Shown one piece after another: positions 17,360 to 26,321 of a stretch of 64,000 nt of DNA. The first letter of the stretch is position 1, and the number at the start of each line of letters is the position of its first letter. Made by a program: the position numbers and the translations under genes. The stretch is from Clostridia bacterium. Its GTDB lineage: Bacteria > Bacillota > Clostridia > Oscillospirales > Acutalibacteraceae. The stretch lies in the NCBI GenBank assembly GCA_017435385.1, contig JAFSFB010000015.1:1-64000 (forward strand). Reading direction: 5' to 3'. Below the pieces are notes generated by a model, which searched no databases, had not been told where the DNA came from, and worked only from the letters and a program-made list of their open reading frames with translations.

Positions 17360-18361
17360 ATGAAAAAAATCGGTGCGGTTTTTTCCGTTATTGCCGCCGT
17401 TGCTCTGATTGCTTTTATCGCATGGGATGCCGTTTTCAACGAATCCGCTTCAAAAAGCTTTTTCGCCATGGACACGGTCATATCCGCTCAGATCACGGGC
17501 AGGAATGCCGAAGACATTCTTTCGGAAACCGAGAAATGCGTTTCAGAGCTCGACTCCTCTCTCTCCCGACACGATCCCGATTCGGAAATCAGCCTTCTCA
17601 ACCGCAATTCGGGCGGAATGCTCAGCGACAGGCTCGGCGGATATTTCCGCATTCTTCTCGATGTCAGCAAAAAAAGCGGCGGTACTTTTGATTTCACACT
17701 CGGTGCGGTCAGCGATTTATGGAGCTTCGGAAGCTCACCGAAGCTTCCCGATGAAGCCGAGCTGAAAAAAGCTCTCTCCGAGAGCGGATATGAAAAAGCT
17801 TCTCTTTCGGGAAACAGTCTTGTTATCGGCGGCGGAGTCATCGATTTCGGTGCAGTCGGCAAAGGAATAGCTCTCGATGAGATCCGTGATATCCTTGAAA
17901 AAAACAATGTCGGAGAAGCAGTTATAAGCGTGGGCGGAAGCGTTCTTCTTTACGGAAACAAAACGGCAAAAGTCGGCATCCGCAGCCCCTTCGGCGATTC
18001 AGGCTCAAGCATAGCAACGCTCAGCCTTTCCGATGTCTGCATTTCAACCTCGGGAAGCTATGAGAGAAAATTTGAAGAAAACGGAAAAGCCTATCATCAT
18101 ATAATTAATCCCGAAACGGGTTATCCCGTTGAAAACGGACTTGTGAGCGTAACCGTCATTTCCGACAGCGGCATTCTCAGCGATGCGCTTTCGACTGCCT
18201 GCTTCGTTCTCGGAAAAGAAAAAGGAATTGCGCTTGCCGAAGAATACGGATGCGATGCCGTATTTATTGATGAAAACAAAAACATTACGGTAACCGAAGG
18301 CATTCACGGTCTTGTTGAAGTTACCGACAGCAGCTATTCGTTGGTGGCTTATGAAAAATAA
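17360..18361 (+). CDS. apbE: ApbE-type FAD:protein FMN transferase
   Basis: 333 residues. It has an N-terminal membrane anchor (IGAVFSVIAAVALIAFIAW) without a lipobox, then the ApbE domain: DSSLSRHDPDSEIS, GAVGKGIALDEI, and HHIINPETGYPVENG, the His/Tyr block for FAD and metal. The enzyme transfers FMN to a Thr in Rnf subunits D and G. Start chosen at 17360 after AAGG; an ATG at 17339 is in frame too. It opens the operon, fitting its job of loading flavin into Rnf. Confidence 0.9.
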   Translation: MKKIGAVFSVIAAVALIAFIAWDAVFNESASKSFFAMDTVISAQITGRNAEDILSETEKCVSELDSSLSRHDPDSEISLLNRNSGGMLSDRLGGYFRILLDVSKKSGGTFDFTLGAVSDLWSFGSSPKLPDEAELKKALSESGYEKASLSGNSLVIGGGVIDFGAVGKGIALDEIRDILEKNNVGEAVISVGGSVLLYGNKTAKVGIRSPFGDSGSSIATLSLSDVCISTSGSYERKFEENGKAYHHIINPETGYPVENGLVSVTVISDSGILSDALSTACFVLGKEKGIALAEEYGCDAVFIDENKNITVTEGIHGLVEVTDSSYSLVAYEK

Positions 18362-18722
18362 ACTTATCAGAAAAGGTGACATAGCGGTTATTCTGGCAAT
18401 TCTTTCCGTTGCCGCCGTGCTGTGGTTTTTCCAGTCCCGACAGGCAGACAAGCTTGAGGCGGTCATATCCGTCAACGGTGAAACCGTTGAAACGATCGAC
18501 CTCGCTTCCGTTAAAGAAAAAATAACATTCGAGCTTGATACCGAGCCGAAGGTTGTTATCGCCGCCGAAAACGGTGCGATTTATTTTGAATCTGCCGATT
18601 GCGACGACAAGCTGTGCGTCAACTGCGGCAAGCTCAGCCGGAAAGGAGATACCGCCGTTTGCCTCCCCGCAAAAACGGTTGTGACCGTCAGCGGCTCGGA
18701 CATCGACATTCTGACTTACTGA
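18351..18722 (+). CDS. NusG domain II-like membrane protein
   Basis: 123 residues with a single N-terminal helix (DIAVILAILSVAAVLWFF) and an extracytoplasmic beta domain with CDDKLCVNCGKLS, which is the NusG_II (DUF1312-like) family. It overlaps the 3' end of apbE by 11 nt. In Clostridia this protein often sits in Rnf operons; the Cys residues may help form a disulfide. Its function is not known. Confidence 0.8.
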   Translation: MKNKLIRKGDIAVILAILSVAAVLWFFQSRQADKLEAVISVNGETVETIDLASVKEKITFELDTEPKVVIAAENGAIYFESADCDDKLCVNCGKLSRKGDTAVCLPAKTVVTVSGSDIDILTY

Positions 18723-18723
18723 T

Positions 18724-19245
18724 ATGAAAAAAAACGTTGCATTCAGAACTGCGCTGGGAGCAATTCTCTGCGCCGAGGCTCTGGCGCTCGGCTTTCTTGA
18801 AAGCCTGATTCCGCCTCTGCCATTTCTTCCCCCGGGAGCGAAGCCCGGTTTTTCAAACATAATAACCATGTTCGCCGCAGGAAGTCTGGGACTCCCTCAG
18901 GCTCTCGCAATAACTCTTGTCAAGGGCTGCTTCGCCTTCGTGACAAGAGGCTTCACGGCAGGAATCATGAGCCTCTCGGGCGGAATTCTCTCCACCCTTG
19001 CGATGTGGCTTCTGCTCAAAACCGCAAGCAATCATCTTGGCATTATCGGAATTTCCGTCATCTGCGCCCTGTGCCATAATTCAGGTCAGCTCGGTGCGGC
19101 GGCGGTCATAACCGGAAGCAAAGATATTATATATTACGCCCCTGCCCTTGCCGTTTTCGGCATTGTGACGGGTGCGGTTACGGGAATAATCCTCAGAGCG
19201 GTTATGCCCGTGCTTGAAAAACAGAAACAATACTTTTACAGATAA
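18724..19245 (+). CDS. Gx transporter family membrane protein
   Basis: 173 residues, five or so membrane helices with many Gly. It fits the family annotated as heptaprenyl diphosphate synthase component I-like or Gx transporter (LIPPLPFLPPGAKPGFSNII near the N-terminus and NSGQLGAAAVI). No enzyme motif is visible, so a transport or assembly role near Rnf is more likely than isoprenoid synthesis. It starts one base after the NusG-II stop. Confidence 0.8.
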   Translation: MKKNVAFRTALGAILCAEALALGFLESLIPPLPFLPPGAKPGFSNIITMFAAGSLGLPQALAITLVKGCFAFVTRGFTAGIMSLSGGILSTLAMWLLLKTASNHLGIIGISVICALCHNSGQLGAAAVITGSKDIIYYAPALAVFGIVTGAVTGIILRAVMPVLEKQKQYFYR

Positions 19246-19259
19246 AAGGAGGAATTCTT

Positions 19260-20609
19260 ATGACCAAGCACCGTCTGTCAGGTGTGCTGACAGCCGTTAA
19301 AAAGGTCAGAGGCGGAGTTAAAGTTCATCACCACAAAAACACCGCCGAAACAGAGGTAGTCAGAATGCCTGCCCCCGCAAAAGTCACAATTCCCATGCAG
19401 CAGCATATCGGCGCTCCCTGCGAGCCCGTTGTCAAGGTCGGAGATACGGTTGCGGTAGGCCAGCTTATCGGTGACACCGACAAATATGTCAGCGCTCCCA
19501 TCCACGCTTCTGTTTCGGGAACAGTCACGGCTATCGGCGATATCAAGATGCCCAACGGTACTCTTGCAAAAGCTGTGACGATCGAATCCGACGGCGAAAT
19601 GCGTCTTTGGGAAGGCATTGAGCCTCCTCATGTTGAAACCCGTGAGGACCTCATCAAGGCTGTGCGTGCCTCGGGACTTGTCGGTCTGGGCGGCGCAGGC
19701 TTCCCGACTCATGTCAAGCTCAATTTCCCCGCTGACAAAAACATTGACACTCTCGTTGTCAACGCCGCAGAATGCGAACCCTTCATCACGGTCGACTACC
19801 GTGAGTGCATGGAAAACTCGTGGGATATTCTCGCAGGCGTTTATCTGCTCAAGGACCTCCTCGGCTTCAAGCAGGTAATCATCGCAGTTGAGGATAACAA
19901 GCCCGAAGCCTTCAGCGTTCTCAAAAATATCGCTGACCACAAGATCGACAGAAACGACGAAGTCAAGCTCATGGTGCTTGAGTCGAAATATCCTCAGGGT
20001 GCTGAAAAAATGATGGTTCAGTCCGCAACGGGCAGAAGAGTTCCTCCCGGAAAGCTTCCCGCCGATGTCGGCTGCGTCGTTATGAATGTCGCCTCGGTTG
20101 CGTTCATCGCCCGATACATAAAAACAGGCAAGCCCCTTGTCAGCCGCTCGCTGACCGTTGACGGCTCGGCAATCAAGGAGCCTAAGAATGTCAGAGTTCC
20201 CGTCGGAACAAGCATCAGCGAAATCATCGATTTCTGCGGCGGCTTCAGCACCGATCCCTGCAAGATCCTCACGGGCGGTCCGATGATGGGACTTGCAATC
20301 GTCGGAACCGACCTCCCCGTTCTCAAGCAGAACAACGCCATCCTTGCTTTTGCTCATGACGATGCCGTTCTCAAGCCCGAGAGCGACTGCATCCGCTGCG
20401 GCAGATGTGCAACCGCATGTCCGATGAGCCTGATGCCCACCAACATCGTCAGAGCCGCAAAGACAAAGGATGTTTCAATGCTTAAAGCTGCAGGCGTAAC
20501 GGTCTGCATGGAATGCGGAAGCTGCGCTTATGCATGCCCCGCAGGCAAGCCCCTTGTTCAGCATATGAGGCTGGCAAAGGCAATTCTCAGAGAGGAGGGC
20601 AACAAATAA
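19260..20609 (+). CDS. rnfC: Rnf complex subunit C (NADH-binding)
   Basis: 449 residues with RnfC order: barrel-sandwich start (PIHASVSGTV), a NADH/flavin site GLVGLGGAGFPTHVKL, NAAECEPFIT, then two 4Fe-4S clusters, CIRCGRCATACP (about residue 378) and CMECGSCAYACP (about residue 420). It accepts or donates electrons at NADH on the cytoplasmic side. The ATG follows AAAGGAGG. The last stop overlaps the rnfD start. Confidence 0.95.
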   Translation: MTKHRLSGVLTAVKKVRGGVKVHHHKNTAETEVVRMPAPAKVTIPMQQHIGAPCEPVVKVGDTVAVGQLIGDTDKYVSAPIHASVSGTVTAIGDIKMPNGTLAKAVTIESDGEMRLWEGIEPPHVETREDLIKAVRASGLVGLGGAGFPTHVKLNFPADKNIDTLVVNAAECEPFITVDYRECMENSWDILAGVYLLKDLLGFKQVIIAVEDNKPEAFSVLKNIADHKIDRNDEVKLMVLESKYPQGAEKMMVQSATGRRVPPGKLPADVGCVVMNVASVAFIARYIKTGKPLVSRSLTVDGSAIKEPKNVRVPVGTSISEIIDFCGGFSTDPCKILTGGPMMGLAIVGTDLPVLKQNNAILAFAHDDAVLKPESDCIRCGRCATACPMSLMPTNIVRAAKTKDVSMLKAAGVTVCMECGSCAYACPAGKPLVQHMRLAKAILREEGNK

Positions 20610-21595
20610 TGGTTAACGGCAAAAAGCTCGTTGTCAGCGCATCGCCTCACCTTCGTTCAACGCAGACAACAACACGAATCATGCTTGATGTTATTATCTC
20701 GCTCATTCCTGCCCTCGTTGCGGCAATATTCATTTTCGGACCCAGAGTTATCTGCGTTGCGGCTGTTTCGATCAGCTCGGCGGTTCTTTCCGAATATGTC
20801 TGCCGCAAGGTCATGAAGCGTCATCAGACGATCGGCGACCTGAGCGCAATCGTTACAGGTCTTATCCTCGCCCTTAATCTTCCCGCAACGATCCCTTATT
20901 GGATCGCAGCGATCGGAAGCATCGTTGCCATCGTTGTTGTCAAGCAGTTCTTCGGCGGCATCGGTCAGAACTTTGCAAACCCCGCCATTACAGCCCGAAT
21001 CGTTCTTCTTCTCTCGTTCGGCGCTCAGATGGGTAATTGGGCAACTCCTCTTTCATGGAAAAACGAGATCACGACAACCGCTACTCCCCTCGCTGTCGGA
21101 TATCAGGCAATTGAAAGCGGAACCGATGTTTCGCTTCTTGATATGTTTCTCGGACTCAGAGGCGGATGTCTCGGCGAAACCTGCGCTCTTGCGCTCATTC
21201 TCGGCGGCGTTTACCTCATCGCAAGAAAGGTTATCTCCCCCGCAATTCCCCTGACATATATCGGCACAGTCGCTCTTATAATGCTTATTGCAGGAAAAGG
21301 CGATCTCGGCTTCGTTGCATATCAGGTTATGGGCGGCGGTCTTCTTCTCGGTGCATTCTTCATGGCAACCGATTATTCGACCTGCCCCATCAAGGTCAGA
21401 GGCAAGATCATCTTCGGCATCGGCTGCGGCATAATCACAGCTCTTATCCGACTTTTCGCTTCAATGACGGAAGGCGTTTCGTTTGCGATCCTTATCATGA
21501 ACCTTCTCGTTCCGTTCATTGACAGAGCAACTATCCCGAAGCCCTTCGGCACACCCAAAAAAGAGAAAAAGTCAAAGGAGGCGGCAAACGCATGA
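20609..21595 (+). CDS. rnfD: Rnf complex subunit D (membrane, FMN-carrying)
   Basis: 328 residues with 8-9 membrane helices. The ITTTATPLAVGY segment holds the Thr that ApbE would link to FMN. The ATG at 20609 overlaps the rnfC stop; an upstream longer frame is not translated. It forms the ion path with RnfA/E/G. Confidence 0.9.
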   Translation: MVNGKKLVVSASPHLRSTQTTTRIMLDVIISLIPALVAAIFIFGPRVICVAAVSISSAVLSEYVCRKVMKRHQTIGDLSAIVTGLILALNLPATIPYWIAAIGSIVAIVVVKQFFGGIGQNFANPAITARIVLLLSFGAQMGNWATPLSWKNEITTTATPLAVGYQAIESGTDVSLLDMFLGLRGGCLGETCALALILGGVYLIARKVISPAIPLTYIGTVALIMLIAGKGDLGFVAYQVMGGGLLLGAFFMATDYSTCPIKVRGKIIFGIGCGIITALIRLFASMTEGVSFAILIMNLLVPFIDRATIPKPFGTPKKEKKSKEAANA

Positions 21596-22146
21596 AAAAG
21601 ATCAAAGAATATGCCGCCCCGACGGTAGTTCTTTTAGTTATCTGCATCGTTGCGGCATTTCTTCTCGCTGTGACAAACAATGTTACAGCTCCGAAAATCG
21701 CCGAAGTCAATGCGGAAAACGAAGCAAAAGCAAGACTCGTTGTTTTCTCCGATGCAAAAAGCTTCGGTGAAGAATCAATAAATGCTGACGGAATCAAGCT
21801 TGTCCCTGCCCTTGATGAAAGCGGCGCAACGATCGGCTATGTCGTTGTTACCGTTCAGAAGGGCTACGGCGGAGATATTTCCGTCATGACCGGCGTTGAC
21901 CTTGACGGCGGTGTCACGGGTGTCAGCATCCTTTCGATGAGCGAAACCGCAGGTCTGGGCGCAAACGCATCGAAGGACAGCTTTCTCGGTCAGTTTGTCG
22001 GCAAGATCTCAGGTATAACGGTAACCAAAAATGCACCTGCCGAAAACGAAATCAAGGCACTCACGGGTGCAACAATAACATCAAATGCCGTCACCGCAGC
22101 GGTAAATGCGGCAATCGAAGCAGCAGGAGGTGAGAACATTGGCTGA
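21592..22146 (+). CDS. rnfG: Rnf complex subunit G (periplasmic-side FMN)
   Basis: 184 residues: one N-terminal helix, then an FMN-binding domain with LTGATITSNAV, where the Thr in TGATIT is the covalent FMN site. GYVVVTVQKGYGGDISVMTG is typical. The start overlaps the rnfD stop by 4 nt, with AAAGGAGG before it. Confidence 0.95.
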   Translation: MKKIKEYAAPTVVLLVICIVAAFLLAVTNNVTAPKIAEVNAENEAKARLVVFSDAKSFGEESINADGIKLVPALDESGATIGYVVVTVQKGYGGDISVMTGVDLDGGVTGVSILSMSETAGLGANASKDSFLGQFVGKISGITVTKNAPAENEIKALTGATITSNAVTAAVNAAIEAAGGENIG

Positions 22147-22906
22147 AAAGAAATCGCTCCGTAAGGAATTTACAAAAGGTCTTATAAGCGAAAACCCCGT
22201 TATGCGTCTTGTTCTCGGCACCTGCCCCACCCTCGCCGTCACAACAAGCATCGTCAATGCTCTGGGCATGGGTGTTTCGGCGATGATCGTTCTCGTCTGC
22301 TCAAACATCGTTATTTCAGCTCTGAGAAAGATCATTCCCTCAAAGGTCAGAATCCCCGCATATATCGTTATTATCGCATCGTTCGTTACGATCGTTCAGA
22401 TGATCGTCAAGGCATTTGTTCCCGCTCTCGACAAATCGCTCGGCGTCTTCCTGCCGCTCATCGTTGTAAACTGCATCATCCTCGGCAGAGCTGAGGCTTT
22501 TGCAGGCAAAAACGGCGTTATCGCTTCTGCGGTTGACGGACTCGGCATGGGTGTCGGCTTCACGATAGCTCTTTGCTGCATGGGCGCAATCAGAGAGGTT
22601 ATCGGCGCAGGCACGATTTTTGCAGGTGCGGAAAGCCTTCTCTCCATCGCAGGAATCACGGGCTTCGACGGCTTCACTCTCATCGGCGAAAACAGCATGA
22701 TCAACCCGATGACGATCTTCATTCTCGCTCCCGGCGGCTTCTTCACCTTCGGCATTCTTATGGCTTGTGCAAACAAGCTTGCTGAAAAGAAAGGCAAGCC
22801 AAGGGCTGAGCTCGGCGGCTGCTCTGCATGCCCCATGGCTAAAAACTGCGCTCTTCTCGCAAAAGGCGAAGAGTGCGGAGAAAAGAAGGAGGAAGCAGCA
22901 GTATGA
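22139..22906 (+). CDS. rnfE: Rnf complex subunit E
   Basis: 255 residues with six or so membrane helices and a C-terminal cytoplasmic tail containing CSACPMAKNC, a Cys-rich extension. TTG at 22139 follows AGGAGGTG six bases upstream, while the ATG at 22106 has no site, so TTG is taken. Overlaps rnfG by 8 nt. Confidence 0.9.
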   Translation: MAEKKSLRKEFTKGLISENPVMRLVLGTCPTLAVTTSIVNALGMGVSAMIVLVCSNIVISALRKIIPSKVRIPAYIVIIASFVTIVQMIVKAFVPALDKSLGVFLPLIVVNCIILGRAEAFAGKNGVIASAVDGLGMGVGFTIALCCMGAIREVIGAGTIFAGAESLLSIAGITGFDGFTLIGENSMINPMTIFILAPGGFFTFGILMACANKLAEKKGKPRAELGGCSACPMAKNCALLAKGEECGEKKEEAAV

Positions 22907-23490
22907 CATATCTTTCGATCCTTCTCACAGCCATTCTCACGGCGAACTTCGTTCTGAGCAAATTCCTCGGCATCTGCCCCTTCCTCGGAGTTTCAAAGAA
23001 GCTCAACACGGCAGTCGGCATGTCGGCGGCAGTTATCTTCGTTATGGCTCTTTCGACCGCCGTTTGCTACCCCATCAACAACTATATTCTTCTCCCCAAC
23101 GGACTCGAATATCTTCAGACGATTGTCTGCATTCTTGTTATTGCGGCTCTCGTTCAGCTTGTTGAAATCATCCTCAAAAAGTTCATGCCTCCGCTTTATA
23201 ATGCGCTCGGCATTTATCTGCCCCTGATAACCACAAACTGTGCCGTTCTCGGCGTTGTTCTTCTCAACTTCACCGAAGGCTATACCTACCTCGAATCCCT
23301 CGTCAACAGCGTGGGTGCAGGTCTTGGCTTCATGCTTGCGATGGTTATTTTCTCGGGCGTTCGTTCAAGACTTGAAAGCTGCGATGTTCCCAAGTTCCTT
23401 CAGGGACTTCCCATCGTTCTTATTGCGGCTTCTATCGTTTCTCTCTCCTTCATGGGCTTTACGGGCCTCGTTGAAGGACTGCTCGGTTAA
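22903..23490 (+). CDS. rnfA: Rnf complex subunit A
   Basis: 195 residues with six membrane helices; NFVLSKFLGICPFLGVSKK near the N-terminus contains the Cys conserved in RnfA/E for the membrane iron-sulfur centre. The ATG overlaps the rnfE stop by 4 nt. Part of the ion-translocating core. Confidence 0.92.
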   Translation: MTYLSILLTAILTANFVLSKFLGICPFLGVSKKLNTAVGMSAAVIFVMALSTAVCYPINNYILLPNGLEYLQTIVCILVIAALVQLVEIILKKFMPPLYNALGIYLPLITTNCAVLGVVLLNFTEGYTYLESLVNSVGAGLGFMLAMVIFSGVRSRLESCDVPKFLQGLPIVLIAASIVSLSFMGFTGLVEGLLG

Positions 23491-23505
23491 GGAGGTAATG
23501 CTGAA

Positions 23506-24318
23506 ATGAATCCGATTTTATTTGCAGTTATCCTTCTCGGCGGTATCGGTCTGATTGCCGCCGTCGGTCTTACCGTTGCATCCAAGGTTTTTGCCGTTCC
23601 CGTTGACGAGAAGGCAGAGGCAATCAGAGAATGTCTTCCCGGTGCCAACTGCGGCGCATGCGGCTTCTCGGGCTGTGACGGCTATGCCGCCGCACTCTCA
23701 AAAGGCGAAACGACCGACACCGCTCTCTGCGCTCCCGGCGGAAACGATGTTTCCAAGGCTATCGGCGAGATCACCGGTCTTGCAGCAGGAAATGTCAAGC
23801 CCTCTGCCGCCGTTGTTCTCTGTCAGGGACACAACGTAAACGCCGCAACGAAGCTCGAATATCAGGGCGTTCAGAGCTGCAGAATGGCGGCTCAGATCTT
23901 CGGCGGTCCTAAAGAATGCATCTACGGCTGCCTCGGCTACGGCGACTGCGCCGAAGCCTGCCCCTACGAGGCAATCAGCATATGCGACGGCGTTGCAAGA
24001 ATCAACCCCCTCGTTTGCAGAGCCTGCAGAATGTGCGTCAAGACATGTCCCAACGGTCTTATCGAAATGATGCCCCTCGAAGAAATCAAGGCAGCTGTGC
24101 TTTGCAAAAACCATGACAAGGGTGCCGTCACACGCAAGGAATGCTCAGCGGGCTGCATCGGCTGCATGAAATGCGTCAAGGCCTGCGAAGCCGGAGCAAT
24201 CACCATCGACCGCTTCTGCGCCAAGGTTGACTATGATAAATGCACGGGCTGCGGCAACTGCCACAGCGTTTGTCCCGTCGGCTCGATCGACCTGATCGAT
24301 CTTGCGGTTAAAGCATAA
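23506..24318 (+). CDS. rnfB: Rnf complex subunit B (ferredoxin-interacting)
   Basis: 270 residues. A membrane helix at the N-terminus, then CLPGANCGACGFSGCDGYA (4Fe-4S), and four more ferredoxin-type clusters in the C-terminal half, starting at about residue 135. It takes electrons from reduced ferredoxin and passes them to the membrane subunits. 15 nt separates its stop from the next gene. Confidence 0.93.
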   Translation: MNPILFAVILLGGIGLIAAVGLTVASKVFAVPVDEKAEAIRECLPGANCGACGFSGCDGYAAALSKGETTDTALCAPGGNDVSKAIGEITGLAAGNVKPSAAVVLCQGHNVNAATKLEYQGVQSCRMAAQIFGGPKECIYGCLGYGDCAEACPYEAISICDGVARINPLVCRACRMCVKTCPNGLIEMMPLEEIKAAVLCKNHDKGAVTRKECSAGCIGCMKCVKACEAGAITIDRFCAKVDYDKCTGCGNCHSVCPVGSIDLIDLAVKA

Positions 24319-24333
24319 AAAGGAGAGTTTAAA

Positions 24334-25215
24334 ATGGCAAAATATCTTATCGTAAATGCAGACGACTACGGAATGTGCAACTCGGCAAACGCTGCCGTCG
24401 CAGAGCTTTTCGAGGGCGGATTCCTCAAATCCGCAACCGTCATGATGCCCTGCCCCACAGCAAAGGATGCCGTTCAGTTTTCAATCGACCATCCCGAATA
24501 TCCCATCGGCATTCATCTGACGATGACAAGCGAATGGGCAACATACCGCTGGAAGCCCCTCACCGACGGCAAAACGCTCGTTGACAAGGAAGGCTTCATG
24601 TGGCACGAAAGCGACGATGTTGAAAAGAACGCTTCATATGCCGACCTCGAGGCTGAGATCAGAGCTCAGATCGACCTTGCTCACAGCATGGGCATGAAGC
24701 CCTCACATATTGATAATCACATGGGCTCGCTCTACGGTCACTATACAGGCAGACTCGGTCTTGCAAAGATGACTCTTCGTATCTGCGGCGAATACGGCTA
24801 CGCATACCGCCTTTATACAAAGCACGACAAGAGAATCTGCCCCAACGGCACACCCTATTTCCTTTACAGCGCAATCACCCTGCTTTCAAAAGCATGGGGC
24901 AAGAAATACAATGTTGTTATTCCCGATTATCTTCTCTTCCCCGACTGGAATGACGATATGCGTGAAAGCTATGAAAAATACAGAGAAACCATTCTCAAGA
25001 TCTGGACAGATATCCCCGACGGCGTGACCGAAACCTTCATCCATCCTGCAATCGAATCCGATGAGCTCAAGGGCATCACGGGCAGATGGCAGGACAGAGT
25101 CTGGGAATATCAGCTCATGAAAGACCCCTACACTCATGAATATCTCAAAAAGAACGATGTTCATCTCATCAGCTACCGTGAACTCAATAAGATGAAGGGC
25201 GGCATTGTCCGCTGA
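24334..25215 (+). CDS. ChbG/YdjC-type carbohydrate deacetylase
   Basis: 293 residues. The N-terminal NADDYGMCNSAN gives the metal-binding Asp pair, GIHLTM the first His, and KPSHIDNHMGSLYG the second His set, as in ChbG/YdjC-family deacetylases for N-acetylated sugars. It sits 15 nt after rnfB with AAAGGAGAG before its ATG, so it is the last gene of the rnf operon although its activity is unrelated. Confidence 0.85.
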   Translation: MAKYLIVNADDYGMCNSANAAVAELFEGGFLKSATVMMPCPTAKDAVQFSIDHPEYPIGIHLTMTSEWATYRWKPLTDGKTLVDKEGFMWHESDDVEKNASYADLEAEIRAQIDLAHSMGMKPSHIDNHMGSLYGHYTGRLGLAKMTLRICGEYGYAYRLYTKHDKRICPNGTPYFLYSAITLLSKAWGKKYNVVIPDYLLFPDWNDDMRESYEKYRETILKIWTDIPDGVTETFIHPAIESDELKGITGRWQDRVWEYQLMKDPYTHEYLKKNDVHLISYRELNKMKGGIVR

Positions 25216-25216
25216 G

Positions 25217-25257
25217 AAAAAGAGCTGTTTTACCGTTTGGTAAAACAGCTCTTTTTA
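25217..25257 (+). terminator. Terminator of the rnf/chbG operon
   Basis: A 16-bp perfect stem (25219-25234 with 25239-25254), four-base loop, then TTAATT. Confidence 0.9.
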
Positions 25258-25319
25258 ATTCGCAATTCGCATTTCGTAATGCTTAATTATGTCTGTCACA
25301 TTCAGCCTTCCGAAAACTG

Positions 25320-25820
25320 TTACACATCAAATGAGAACGCAGACTTGTGAACGCAGAACGGAACGGCAACTTTTTTCTCCGTTGCCACAACCTCGGTAAC
25401 ATCCTTGTCGACTGCAATCAGAATCACATCTGCTGACATAACGGTCAGACCGATACATCCGTCACGCACAACGCTGTAGCTGACAAAAACCGTGTCGCCC
25501 TTCACAGCGGCCGATTCAACAAAAACCTTGCAGACAGGGCTGGAAAGCGTAACGGGAATCACAACAAGATTTGATTCCTCAAAAAAGCTTTTGTAAACCT
25601 CTTCTTTTTCTTCGGCATAAAAATGCTCCATAAAAGCTTCATAATCGCCGATAACAGCCGCTTCTCCGATACCGCTGAAAGAAAGCCCACGAAATGCATT
25701 TACATCTCCTTGGCTCGGGTCAATGAATTCTTTTCCCCCGAAAAGTGCAGGAAACATGCCCGAAAGCGTTATAACAACAGACATTATTCCTGCAAAAATT
25801 TTTGACAAAATAATTGCCAT
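25320..25820 (-). CDS. Secreted or membrane-anchored protein of unknown function
   Basis: 166 residues from ATG at 25820 after GGGAGG. An N-terminal hydrophobic segment (IILSKIFAGIMSVVITLSG) precedes FPALFGGKEF, so export is likely. The remainder is beta-rich with KEEVYKSFFEES and CVHKSAF, without a family I recognise. It is divergent from an XRE-type regulator and lies next to its operator sites, so it is probably controlled by it. Confidence 0.65.
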   Translation of the reverse strand: MAIILSKIFAGIMSVVITLSGMFPALFGGKEFIDPSQGDVNAFRGLSFSGIGEAAVIGDYEAFMEHFYAEEKEEVYKSFFEESNLVVIPVTLSSPVCKVFVESAAVKGDTVFVSYSVVRDGCIGLTVMSADVILIAVDKDVTEVVATEKKVAVPFCVHKSAFSFDV

Positions 25821-25892
25821 TTTTTGTTTTCCTCCCTTTTTTATACAATTTATATAATCCCGTGTCCGTAAGACAAGTCTGATTACATCTGA

Positions 25893-25921
25893 ATAATAGC
25901 ACAAAAATTACCGTCTGTCAA
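25893..25921 (-). promoter_or_regulatory. Promoter of the secreted protein at 25320
   Basis: On the minus strand TTGACA (25921-25916), 17 nt, TATTAT (25898-25893). The dyad starting at 25929 sits just upstream of this -35 element. Confidence 0.8.
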
Positions 25922-25928
25922 CACGATT

Positions 25929-25964
25929 ACTAAATGTTTAGTTATTACTATCTGTAAATATTTA
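25929..25964. promoter_or_regulatory. Two dyads, probable XRE operator
   Basis: ACTAAATGTTTAGT at 25929-25942 is a palindrome, and TAAATATTTA at 25955-25964 is a second one with its centre 24 nt away. They lie between the divergent promoters. Regularly spaced near-identical palindromes here are typical of operators for the adjacent HTH repressor. Confidence 0.55.
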
Positions 25965-25965
25965 G

Positions 25966-26004
25966 TCATAGCTATCACAATATATAAAGAGGTGATAGCT
26001 ATGA
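25966..26004 (+). promoter_or_regulatory. Perfect 13-bp inverted repeat over the XRE start codon
   Basis: TCATAGCTATCAC (25966-25978) and GTGATAGCTATGA (25992-26004) are exact reverse complements with a 13-nt loop that contains AATATATAAAGAG. The right arm holds most of the ribosome site (GGTGA) and the ATG of the regulator. As RNA it would hide the start; as DNA it is a dyad that could cover the -10 region. Confidence 0.6.
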
Positions 26005-26321
26005 GTATTGATTTTAAGCTTATCGGTTCAAGAATAAAGTCAACCCGAAAAAAAGCAGGAAGAACGCAGGAATGGTTGGCGGAGCAGATCGATGTTTCAG
26101 TCGGATATATCAGCCAGATCGAAAGAGGAATCACAAAAATCAACCTCGAAACTCTTGGTGAAATATGCACCGTTCTGAACGGCGACATTGCCTATATCGT
26201 TTCGGGAACGGCGAAAAAACAAGCTGAATATCTTCATAATGAAATAACCGAAAAATTCAGTCAGCTTTCTGAACGCGATAAAAAAATAGTAATCAATCTT
26301 ATCGAATCAATGTCAGAATGA
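26001..26321 (+). CDS. XRE-family helix-turn-helix regulator
   Basis: 106 residues. Helices 1-5 of a Cro/CI-type HTH span residues 5-65 (KSTRKKAGRTQEWLAEQIDV, then SVGYISQIERGITKINLETL), followed by a short coiled C-terminus (EITEKFSQLSERDKKIVINL). The start at 26001 is supported by the AGAGGTGA site. Most likely a repressor of itself and the divergent secreted-protein gene through the dyads upstream. Confidence 0.85.
   Translation: MSIDFKLIGSRIKSTRKKAGRTQEWLAEQIDVSVGYISQIERGITKINLETLGEICTVLNGDIAYIVSGTAKKQAEYLHNEITEKFSQLSERDKKIVINLIESMSE

Noticed and set aside
19278..20357. A 359-codon minus-strand frame opposite rnfC
   Set aside because: Antisense of a confident rnfC; no domain or start site.
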